NCBI GenBank assembly: GCA_963700745.1
Contig: CAVOYT010000001.1
Coordinates: 186,001 to 250,000, forward strand
Direction of reading: 5' to 3'
Source of the DNA: UBA10649 sp963700745
GTDB lineage: Bacteria; Actinomycetota; Actinomycetes; S36-B12
Length of the DNA stretch: 64,000 nt
Part shown: positions 27,964-35,706 of the stretch, one piece after another
Layout: every line of letters starts with the position of its first letter
Numbering within the stretch: position 1 is the first letter of the stretch
Program-made: the position numbers and the translations under genes
Notes under the pieces: model-generated
Seen by the model: the letters and a program-made list of their open reading frames with translations, nothing else
Database searches by the model: none
Told to the model about the DNA's origin: nothing

Positions 27964-28927
27964 TCAGACCGTGTACTTGTCGAACTCGGCCTCGAGTCCG
28001 GTCCGGACGATGTCGTCCGTGCGCAGCACTGGCGATCGGCGCGTGTCCTCGTAGCAGGGGACCTCCCTGTTCTGGTACAGGATCCCGACGGGGATGACCT
28101 CATCGGACGACGCGATCTCCCGCGCGCGGTCGATGTCCAGTGGATCGTGATCCAGGGTGTTCTTGTAGATCATGGCCAGGCTGGCGACTGAGCGGCAGGG
28201 AGGTCTCGTGGTGGAGGAGCTGCACCCGGCTCGGGTCCTGCATCCACGGCTCGAGGGACTTGGGCAGCCACTCGGGACAGCGCTGGATGATGCGAACGAA
28301 CGACAGGCCCTTGTGCTGGTAGGCGGCGTTGACGATCGCGAACAGGCTCTCCGGGATCCAGTCGACTGCCTGGGCGACGAACGAGACATTCGAGACGCCC
28401 AGCGTCACGGTGAGTGGATTGAGAGCCTCCAGGTAGCTTCCCCGAGGCGTCGTGTTGCTCTTCGTGCCGATCGGCGATGTGGGAGAGGCCTGCATCTTGG
28501 TCAGGCCGTAGATCTGGTTGTCGTGCAGGAAGACCGTCAGGTTCATGTTGTATCGGATGGCATGGATCCAGTGGGCCGCGCCGATGCTGCAGAGGTCTCC
28601 GTCGCCCGTGTTGACGAAGACGTGCAGATCCGGCCGCGCCATCTTCACGCCCTCGGCGATGGGAAGGGCTCGTCCGTGGATGCCGTGGAATCCGTACGTC
28701 TTCAGGTAGTGCGGGAAGCGGCTCGAGCATCCGATGCCTGAGACGAACACGGTCTTCTCCGGGCGCAGCCCCTGGTCACGGCACAGACGTTGGACGGCCG
28801 CCAGGATGGCGTTGTCGCCGCATCCCGTGCACCACCGGGGCACGCCGCTCTGGTAGTCCTCGAGGCTGCGCCGCTCGTCGTAGAGCTCCAGCAGGCACTG
28901 TGTGGCCGAGATCTCCATCGTCGTCAT
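27964..28927 (-). CDS. korB: 2-oxoacid:ferredoxin oxidoreductase beta subunit (frame break near 28185)
   Basis: 320 residues after removing one extra base near 28185. The TPP-binding subunit is recognised by WCTGCGDNAILAAVQRLC (cluster and TPP region), VFVSGIGCSSRFPHYL, the TPP motif GDGDLCSIGAAHWIHAIRYN and DNQIYGLTKMQASPTSPIGT. It decarboxylates a 2-oxoacid with CoA and passes electrons to ferredoxin, together with the alpha/gamma subunit encoded upstream. The C-terminal part after the break (LAMIYKNTLDHDPLDIDRA) completes the family's usual length. It starts two bases after the alpha/gamma stop. Pyruvate versus 2-oxoglutarate cannot be decided here. Confidence 0.9.
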
Positions 28928-28929
28928 GG

Positions 28930-30822
28930 CTAGTTCTCCAGCTTCGAGATAAGGACCTGGCGCAACGTGCTGGGGCGGATAGGGCGACCGCGCACTTCGC
29001 TCCAGCAGTCGATGTCGACCAGGTAGCGCGATCGCAGGAGGATCGCCATGGAGGAGAACCGGCGGTTCGATTCGTCGATGATCTCGTCGGCCGGATCGTC
29101 GCTGTAGTTGGCCTCGATGGCGATCACCTTGTCGAAACGCTGCATGATCTGCTTGATCCCTGGCGGCAGCGGGTTCAGGAACCGCAGGTTCATCGATGAG
29201 ACCGCCCTGCCCTCCTGGCGGAGGGACTCAACGACCTCCTCGATCGCGCCCTTGGTGCTGCCCCAGCCGACGACGAGCAGTTCTCCCTCGTCGCCGCCGA
29301 ACACCTCCGGCGGCTGCAGGGTGCGCTGCAGTGCGGCGAGCTTGAGACTGCGGGCTCGAAGTCCCTGCATGTTGATGTCCGGGTCGTAGGCGACGTGGCT
29401 CTCCGGATCGTGCGCGAGGCCGGTGACGGTGTGCATTCCTCCTGGCTGGCCCGGGATGAGCCGGCGGGCAAGCCCCGTCGTGGCGTCCCAGTCGTAGGGC
29501 CGGGTATCCGGCGCAACCGGACTCTGGTCGATCGGCGGAGCGAGCCACTTCTCGCTGAACTCCGGACGCGGATACGGCTGCTGCGACGTGGCGAGCCCGG
29601 CGTCCGTGAGCACGACGACCACCATGTTGAAGGTCTCGGCGATGCGACGTGCCGTGATCATGGCGTAGAAGCAGTCCTCGATCGTGCCGGGCGCCATGAC
29701 GACCTTCGGCGCATCCCCATGGCTGCCGAAGATCGCGGTCATGAGATCGCCCTGCTCGGTCTTGGTCGGCTGCCCGGTCGACGGCCCGCCGCGCTGGACG
29801 TTGACGACGACCAGTGGGATCTCGGCCATCACCGCGAGGCCGATGGCCTCCTGCTTCAACGAGTAGCCGGGTCCGGACGTGATCGTCACGGTGCATTTAC
29901 CGGCGTAGGAGGCGCCGATGGCGAACGCGCAGGCGGCGATCTCGTCCTCGGCCTGATGGACGATCCCGCCGACCTTCTCGAACACGTCCGAGAGGTAGTG
30001 CGAAGCGGACGTGGCCGGCGTGATGGGGTACATCGCGCAGAGCTCCATGCCGGAGGCCATGACTCCCAGCGCAATGGCCGTGTTGCCGTTGGTCACGATC
30101 TGCGTTCCCGACCCAGCCTTCGCGGGTATCCGGAACCGAAGATCTAGATTCTCCCTCGCATAGGCGTACCCAGCCTCGAGCAGAAGGACGTTCTGGTCGA
30201 TGACGGACTGACCCTTCTTGCCGAAGACGAGGGCGATCTGATCGCGCGCCATCTGGAGATCGAAGCTGTAGATGCTGCACAGCATGCCGAGGGCATACAT
30301 GTTCTTGCCGCGCCTGGGATCGTTCACGAGCAGTCGACACTGCTGCTCCATCGGGACCTCGTAGACCCGGTAGCCGGATTCGACCAGACGCTTGTGCGCC
30401 TCGATGTAGGACTCCTTGATCGACTGATCGGGGTGGTCCCTCCAGACGCTCTCCAGCAGGACGATGCAGTCAGGCTTGAGCTCCCGGTCGCGTACTCGGC
30501 CGAGCAGGACCTGTTCGTTGAAGGCCACGACGAGGTCGGTCTCGTCGCCTCCGTTGGTCACCTGGCCCGACCCGATGCGGATCCTGTTGCCGCTGGCGCC
30601 CGCGACGCTTCGAGCGGGCGGACGGATCTCGGCGGGGATGATCTCGGTCGTCCAGATGCCGTTGCCCATCCGCGCGGCGATCGATCCCAGCGCCTGTCCG
30701 CAGCGCTGGGCACCCTCGCCCGAGTCGCTGATGACCTCGACGATGTGTTCCTTCAGCTCGATGGGACGTCGATCCTCGCCCATCGGCTCGCCCGGTGCTG
30801 GGTCCAAGGTTGCACTCGTCAT
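28930..30822 (-). CDS. korA: 2-oxoacid:ferredoxin oxidoreductase, fused gamma-alpha subunit
   Basis: 630 residues from ATG 30822. Residues 35-220 are the gamma domain (ISDSGEGAQRCGQALGSIAA, NGGDETDLVVAFNEQVLLGR). The alpha domain (about 255-625) has the pyrimidine-binding part TNGNTAIALGVMASGMELCA, YPITPATSASHYLSDVFEK, QAEDEIAACAFAIGASYAGK and TSGPGYSLKQEAIGLAVMAE, then the transketolase-C-like region with ELLVVGWGSTKGAIEEVVES. The gamma-alpha fusion matches KorA of mycobacteria. With KorB it forms an oxygen-tolerant candidate 2-oxoacid:ferredoxin oxidoreductase. It follows the NfnB-like gene by 17 bases. Confidence 0.92.
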   Translation of the reverse strand: MTSATLDPAPGEPMGEDRRPIELKEHIVEVISDSGEGAQRCGQALGSIAARMGNGIWTTEIIPAEIRPPARSVAGASGNRIRIGSGQVTNGGDETDLVVAFNEQVLLGRVRDRELKPDCIVLLESVWRDHPDQSIKESYIEAHKRLVESGYRVYEVPMEQQCRLLVNDPRRGKNMYALGMLCSIYSFDLQMARDQIALVFGKKGQSVIDQNVLLLEAGYAYARENLDLRFRIPAKAGSGTQIVTNGNTAIALGVMASGMELCAMYPITPATSASHYLSDVFEKVGGIVHQAEDEIAACAFAIGASYAGKCTVTITSGPGYSLKQEAIGLAVMAEIPLVVVNVQRGGPSTGQPTKTEQGDLMTAIFGSHGDAPKVVMAPGTIEDCFYAMITARRIAETFNMVVVVLTDAGLATSQQPYPRPEFSEKWLAPPIDQSPVAPDTRPYDWDATTGLARRLIPGQPGGMHTVTGLAHDPESHVAYDPDINMQGLRARSLKLAALQRTLQPPEVFGGDEGELLVVGWGSTKGAIEEVVESLRQEGRAVSSMNLRFLNPLPPGIKQIMQRFDKVIAIEANYSDDPADEIIDESNRRFSSMAILLRSRYLVDIDCWSEVRGRPIRPSTLRQVLISKLEN

Positions 30823-30839
30823 GGTGTCAACTGCTCCAT

Positions 30840-32330
30840 TCAGGCCACGCGAACACGGCGGAAGTTGTGTTCCGCGCGGTCGATTCCGAAGAGGCGCGGG
30901 CCATCTCCGACGTATGGCTGGTGGACATCGCGTATGCCCAGGTATGCCTTCATGCTGGCCGCGGCCCGGCGCCCCGCGCCCATCGCCTCGATGACGGTCG
31001 CCGCCCCCGTCACGATGTCGCCACCGGCGAAGATGCCGGCCAGGGAGGTGGCGAGCGTGTCGTCGGCGTCGATGTAGCCCCACTTGTTGAGCTTGAGGCC
31101 GGAGGTCTGCCCCATGATCGGATTCGCGTTCGTCCCGATGGCGTAGACGACCTGGTCGGCATCGAAGTCGAACTCACTGCCCGGGACCGTGACCGGACGA
31201 CGACGTCCCGACTCGTCAGGCTCCCCCAGCTCCATGCGCACGCACCTCATCCCGCGCACCCCGCCAGCCCCGTCATCGAGGATCTCGACCGGGTTGGTGA
31301 GCCAGTGGAACACGACTCCCTCCTGCTCGGCGTGGTGGACCTCCTCGGCACGCGCGGGTGCCTCCGCCCTCGATCGGCGGTAGACGCAGTGCACCTCGTC
31401 GGCGCCGAGACGCAAAGACACACGCAGCGCGTCCATGGCGGTGTTGCCGGCGCCCACGACGGCGACGCGTCGTCCCATCGGAAGCGGGGTGTCGAAGTCC
31501 GTGTCCTTGGCGCGCATGAGATTGCATCGGGTCAACAGCTCGTTCGCAGACAGCACGCCGTTCAACGAGTCGCCGGGGACGCCGAGCATCGTGGGGTAGC
31601 CGGCCCCGACGCCGACGAACACCGTGTCGAATCCGAGTTCACCGATCATCTGCTCGAGCGTGAACAGGCGTCCGACCAGGGTGTTGCACTCGAACGTGAC
31701 ACCGAGCTGCCGGAGGTGGTCGATCTCCGCGTCGACCACGGAGTTCGGCAGCCTGAAGTCGGGGATGCCGTACTTGAGGACTCCTCCCGGCTGGTGGAAG
31801 GCCTCGAAGACGGTGACGTCGCAGCCTGCCTTGGCCATGTCCGCAGCGCACGCCATGCCCGCCGGTCCCGAGCCGACGACTCCGACCCTGAAACCGGTGG
31901 GCTCGATGTGGGGCCTGTTGGTCCAGCCCTCGGCGATCGCGCTGTCGCCCACGAACCTCTCGAGGCGACCGATCGCCACCGGCTCCAACGACTCGCCGAC
32001 CGTGCAGACACCCTCGCACTGGGTCTCCTGGGGGCATACCCGCCCGCAGACCGATGGCAGCAGGTTCGTGCTGGTGAGGATGTCGTAGGCACCACGCACG
32101 TCATTCCTGCTGATCCGCTCGATGAAGCCCGGGATGTCGATCCCGACGGGACATCCGTCCACGCAGGGCTGGTCGGGGCACAGAAGGCATCGCTCGGACT
32201 CCCGACGCGCGGCTTCCAGCGGGTAGCCACGAGCCACTTCCTCGAAGTTGGTCACCCGCACGGCCGGGGCCTGCTCCAGCATCGGCGTACGTTCCTGCGG
32301 AATCGTCCTGATCGTCTTCTTCTTCGCCAT
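30840..32330 (-). CDS. NADPH-dependent flavoprotein of GltD/NfnB type
   Basis: 496 residues. An N-terminal domain binds two [4Fe-4S] clusters (CLLCPDQPCVDGCP and CGRVCPQETQCEGVC). The FAD motif is VGVVGSGPAGMACAADMAKA and the NADPH motif is VAVVGAGNTAMDALRVSLRL, with CVYRRSRAEAPA as in glutamate synthase small subunits. A C-terminal FAD segment IFAGGDIVTGAATVIEAMGA follows. In bacteria a GltD-like protein encoded beside a dihydroorotate-dehydrogenase-B-like protein is the layout of NfnAB, the electron-bifurcating ferredoxin:NADP oxidoreductase; that pairing is present here. It probably moves electrons between NAD(P)H and the ferredoxin reduced by the KorAB enzyme. Confidence 0.88.
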   Translation of the reverse strand: MAKKKTIRTIPQERTPMLEQAPAVRVTNFEEVARGYPLEAARRESERCLLCPDQPCVDGCPVGIDIPGFIERISRNDVRGAYDILTSTNLLPSVCGRVCPQETQCEGVCTVGESLEPVAIGRLERFVGDSAIAEGWTNRPHIEPTGFRVGVVGSGPAGMACAADMAKAGCDVTVFEAFHQPGGVLKYGIPDFRLPNSVVDAEIDHLRQLGVTFECNTLVGRLFTLEQMIGELGFDTVFVGVGAGYPTMLGVPGDSLNGVLSANELLTRCNLMRAKDTDFDTPLPMGRRVAVVGAGNTAMDALRVSLRLGADEVHCVYRRSRAEAPARAEEVHHAEQEGVVFHWLTNPVEILDDGAGGVRGMRCVRMELGEPDESGRRRPVTVPGSEFDFDADQVVYAIGTNANPIMGQTSGLKLNKWGYIDADDTLATSLAGIFAGGDIVTGAATVIEAMGAGRRAAASMKAYLGIRDVHQPYVGDGPRLFGIDRAEHNFRRVRVA

Positions 32331-32342
32331 GGTCTGCTTCCG

Positions 32343-33227
32343 CTACCTCGCCGATTCGATGGTCGCTTCGGCTTCGTTTCGCATGCGGCAGGCGCTCTCC
32401 CAGTTGTCCAAGGCGACCCGCTCTTCGTCCTTGTATCTCTGGAGCCTGGTCATCAGGTCGTCGAAGTCGACGAGGTGACCGTCGAAGTCTGGGCCGTCCA
32501 CGCAGGCGAACTTCACCTGCCCGCCGATCTTGACTCGGCAGCCGCCGCACATGCCCGTCCCGTCGACCATGACTGGATTGAGGCTGACCATGGTCTTGAT
32601 GCCATAGGGTCGCGTCGCCTCGACGCATCCGCGCATCATGACGGGTGGGCCGATGGCCACCACCTCGTCGATATCCGAGTGTCGTCCGATCGCACGAACG
32701 ATCCCCTCGGTTACCAGTCCGTGGATACCGACGGATCCGTCGTCGGTGCAGATGATGTACTCGTCGCAGAAGGCGCGGAACTTGTCCTCCCAGAAGACCA
32801 GGTCCTTGTTGCGGAACCCTACGACGCCAATGACATAGGCTCCGGCCTCCTTGTGCCCGCGCGCCTGGGGGAAGATCGGGGCCACGCCCAGTCCGCCGCC
32901 GACGCACACGACCTTCTTCGCGTGGCCGATCTCGCTGGGGATGCCCATCGGCCCCACCATCCCGTAGAGGGACGTGCCCACCTGGCAGTCCTGCTGCATC
33001 TGTCGAGTCGTCTTTCCCACTGCCTGGATGACGAGGGTGATCGTGCCCTGCTCGCGGTCGAAGTCCGCGATCGTGAGCGGGATGCGCTCCCCGTGCTCGT
33101 TGAGCATCACGATGACGAACTGGCCGGGTCGCGCAGCCTTGGCCATGAGGGGATGGCGCACCGAGAGCAGGAACGTGACGTCGGAGAAGTCATCACGCGC
33201 GACGATCACGAACTCGGCCATGTTCAA
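32343..33227 (-). CDS. FAD/NAD(P)-binding [2Fe-2S] flavoprotein of NfnA/PyrK type
   Basis: 294 residues. A ferredoxin-reductase fold: the FAD domain (RPGQFVIVMLNEHGERIPLT, residues about 33-55), the NAD-binding part VVCVGGGLGVAPIFPQARGH, and a [2Fe-2S] region VDGTGMCGGCRVKIGGQVKF followed by ACVDGPDFD, as in sulfide dehydrogenase beta subunits and NfnA. A C-terminal helix (ERVALDNWESACRMRNEAEA) extends beyond the usual end. An alternative start two codons later gives MAEFVIVARDD. It is first in the five-gene operon; repeated AGGACC elements lie upstream. Confidence 0.88.
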   Translation of the reverse strand: MNMAEFVIVARDDFSDVTFLLSVRHPLMAKAARPGQFVIVMLNEHGERIPLTIADFDREQGTITLVIQAVGKTTRQMQQDCQVGTSLYGMVGPMGIPSEIGHAKKVVCVGGGLGVAPIFPQARGHKEAGAYVIGVVGFRNKDLVFWEDKFRAFCDEYIICTDDGSVGIHGLVTEGIVRAIGRHSDIDEVVAIGPPVMMRGCVEATRPYGIKTMVSLNPVMVDGTGMCGGCRVKIGGQVKFACVDGPDFDGHLVDFDDLMTRLQRYKDEERVALDNWESACRMRNEAEATIESAR

Positions 33228-33255
33228 GGCTTACCGGTGAGTAGGGCCTCCCGTG

Positions 33256-33283
33256 AGGGCATTTGGTCCTGTCACAAGGTCCT
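33256..33283 (-). promoter_or_regulatory. Direct repeats upstream of the Nfn/KOR operon
   Basis: Read on the minus strand, AGGACC occurs twice with a 13-base period, and the downstream copy extends to AGGACCAAATGCCCT. This loosely resembles the DosR/DevR hypoxia box of actinobacteria. The repeats lie 29-56 bases upstream of the first gene. No sequence here proves which factor binds. Confidence 0.3.
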
Positions 33284-33288
33284 ATCAG

Positions 33289-33936
33289 TCATGTCGCAGG
33301 CGTGTCGCGCCCCTCGGCCGACCTGTGGGAGAGCGTGGGGACGAACGCGACGAGCCAGGTCGCCGTGAGGATCCCCCAGAGCAGGAGGGCGAGGAGCCAG
33401 GGGGCCGGGCCCGCGGCCGCACAGACGAGGGCCGCGATGATCACCGGGCCCAGGGCGACGGACCCCCCGACCAGCCAGGCCACACCGGCAGGCGCGTGGT
33501 CGTCGTGGGCATGCTCGACAAGGCTGACCATGGCTGCGCCGATCGCCGCGATCGCACCCGACTGGGGGAGATGCGTGAAGAACCAGATGGCCACTCGCCC
33601 CGGCTCGGGGCGCGGTGGCCGCCGCCCGACGATGTCGAAGTAGTTCCACCAGGCACCGACGCCGAAGGTCAGCACCCAGTGGCCCGGGTGGTTCACCCCG
33701 AACTGCATTTCGAAGCCCTCCTCCGTCTGTCGCTCGGGCATGGCCATCACTCCAGCGTTGTTCACCAGAATGTCGATCCGGCCGTGGCGCGCCAGGACCT
33801 GATCGGCGGCCGCCTGGACCGAACCCATGGATCCCAGGTCGAGAGGCACGATCTTCGGGCCGAGTCCGCCGTTGGTGCCCGTGACCACGGCCGTCATGTC
33901 GGTGAGGTCGGGGACCGAATCGAGCGTGTACGCCAT
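33289..33936 (-). pseudogene. Chimeric short-chain dehydrogenase/LtrA remnant
   Basis: 215 residues in one open frame, ATG 33936 behind GGAGG. Residues 1-26 start a short-chain dehydrogenase (AVVTGTNGGLG). Residue 27 jumps to PKIVPLDLGSMGSVQAAADQ, so about 45 residues of the Rossmann core are missing. The SDR sequence continues through ILVNNAGVMAM to GFEMQFGVNHPGHWVLT (residue 90), and the catalytic Tyr-x3-Lys half is absent. From residue 91 the protein switches to the C-terminal part of a low-temperature-requirement A (LtrA) membrane protein: WWNYFDIVGRRPP, FFTHLPQ, AAMVSLVEHAHDD, with three or four helices. Both junctions (near 33860 and 33666) are in frame. It cannot be an active dehydrogenase. 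It is either a decayed fusion or an assembly chimera. Confidence 0.7.
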
Positions 33937-34072
33937 GCGGGCTTGCCTCCATTTCGAGTGCGACGGCCGGAAGTCCCGGGGCCGCCCTCCCAGCCATGAG
34001 CTGAACGCGCCACGGCAGTGCCTGTGCGCGATACGGTTTCGGCGCCAGACGGCCTCACAGCGAGGAGTCCCC

Positions 34073-35629
34073 ATGCCCGTCAACCCGACGTATCCGGGCG
34101 TCTACGTCGAGGAGATTCCCAGCGGCATCAGATCGATCGTCGGTGGTTCGACCTCGGTCACGGCCTTTCTGGGACGCACTCCGCGCGGGCCCGTGGACGA
34201 GCCGGTCGCGGTGGGCGGCTTCAGCGACTTCGAGCGCAGCTTCGGTGGTCTGTGGCTCGGCAGCGGGCTGGGCTACGCGGTTCGGGACTTCTTCCTCAAC
34301 GGTGGTGACCAGGCGGTGATCGTGCGGGTGACCCATGCCGATGAGGTGGACGAAGGCGCCAGTGCCGCGTCGGCCGTTCTCGACGTCGACGGGCTCGGCC
34401 TGGCGGCGCACGACCCCGGGGCCTGGGGCAACGTCCTTCAGGTGGTGGTCACCCATCCCACCGGGCCGCCGGCCGCAGCCCTCGCGGCCAGCCTGGACGT
34501 CGAGGAGACCGACCTGTTCTCCCTCACCCTGCGCGAGGGCGGCGAGGCGGACGGCGGTCGGCTCGAGATCTTCGAGACCGTCACAGCGGTCGACGGGCCG
34601 CGGCGCGTCGATTTCGTCCTCAACGCGTCACGGCTCGTCCGCCCTTCGGGGGACCTGCCGACCGTACGTCCTGCCGAGGGCACCTACACGGTCGCCGCAG
34701 TCGCCGAGGGCAGGGATGGCGCCCCGCCGTCGCTCGAGGACTACCAGGGTGACGATCAGGCGGGGACCGGCATCCACGCACTGCTCGGCGCCGATTCGTT
34801 CAACATCCTGTGCATCCCGCCGCCGACACCCGACACCGACGTTCCGGTGGCGCTCTGGGGGCTCGCCGCGGCGTTCTGCCGCCAGCGCCGCGCCTTCCTC
34901 ATCGTCGACCCGCCGGCGGCCGGGACGGCCACCGAAATCGCATCGTGGGCGACAGACGAAGCCGGGCTCACCGGCACGGCGGCGTGCAACGCCGCGCTGT
35001 ACTTCCCTCGGATCCGGATGCTCGATCCCCTCCGGGGCGACGCCATCGGGGACTTCGCAGCCTGCGGAGCGATCGCCGGGACATATGCGCGAACCGATGG
35101 CAGTCGCGGCGTGTGGAAGGCGCCGGCCGGTACGGCGGCGCGGCTGGCGGGAGCGGTTGGGCTGTCCGTCGTGTTGACCGATGACGAGAACGACCGGCTC
35201 AGCGCGGCGGGTGTCAACCTTCTGCGCACGTTGCCCGGAATCGGCTCCGTCGTCTGGGGCGCACGCACTCTCTGCGGGGCCGCTGATCGGCGTGCGGACG
35301 AGTACCGGTACGTGCAGGTGCGGCGACTGGCGCTGTTCATCGAGGAGACCCTGCATCGCGATACCCGGTGGGCGGTGTTCGAACCCAATGGCGAGCCCCT
35401 GTGGGAACAGATCCGGGCATCGGTCGGCGCTTTCATGCATGACCTCTTCCGCCGGGGGGCGTTCAGGGGAACCAGTCCGAAGGACGCGTACTTCGTCCGC
35501 TGCGACGCCACCACGACGACGCAGGCCGATGTCGACCGCGGTCTCGTCAACATCCACGTCGGATTCGCGCCTCTGAAGCCCGCCGAGTTCGTCGTCATCA
35601 CCGTCCAGGCCAGGACTGCGAACGCCTGA
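34073..35629 (+). CDS. Phage tail-sheath-family protein (orphan)
   Basis: 518 residues from ATG 34073 behind GAGGAG. The N-terminus (TYPGVYVEEIPSGIRSIVGG, STSVTAFLGRTPRGPVDEPV, then FERSFGG and YAVRDFFLNGG) is diagnostic of contractile tail sheath subunits. The C-terminal domain has LRTLPGIGSVVWGARTLCGA, YRYVQVRRLALFIEETLHRD and the closing strand GLVNIHVGFAPLKPAEFVVI. Sheath subunits polymerise around a tube and contract. No tube, baseplate, spike or ATPase gene lies nearby; its neighbours are a chimeric remnant and a glycoside phosphorylase. It may belong to a contractile injection system encoded elsewhere, or be a leftover. Confidence 0.92.
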   Translation: MPVNPTYPGVYVEEIPSGIRSIVGGSTSVTAFLGRTPRGPVDEPVAVGGFSDFERSFGGLWLGSGLGYAVRDFFLNGGDQAVIVRVTHADEVDEGASAASAVLDVDGLGLAAHDPGAWGNVLQVVVTHPTGPPAAALAASLDVEETDLFSLTLREGGEADGGRLEIFETVTAVDGPRRVDFVLNASRLVRPSGDLPTVRPAEGTYTVAAVAEGRDGAPPSLEDYQGDDQAGTGIHALLGADSFNILCIPPPTPDTDVPVALWGLAAAFCRQRRAFLIVDPPAAGTATEIASWATDEAGLTGTAACNAALYFPRIRMLDPLRGDAIGDFAACGAIAGTYARTDGSRGVWKAPAGTAARLAGAVGLSVVLTDDENDRLSAAGVNLLRTLPGIGSVVWGARTLCGAADRRADEYRYVQVRRLALFIEETLHRDTRWAVFEPNGEPLWEQIRASVGAFMHDLFRRGAFRGTSPKDAYFVRCDATTTTQADVDRGLVNIHVGFAPLKPAEFVVITVQARTANA

Positions 35630-35706
35630 CGACGCGGTCATCCGCGCCCCGAGCCGGCGGATAGGCTCCTTGACCGCGGCACGAACGCCAGAGAGGACCC
35701 CTGCCC

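Noticed and set aside
30795..33368. An 857-codon plus-strand frame antisense to the Nfn and KOR genes.
   Set aside because: It is rich in His, Arg and Asp with no domain. The minus strand carries clear flavin, NADPH and iron-sulfur motifs throughout, so this long frame reflects high GC content.
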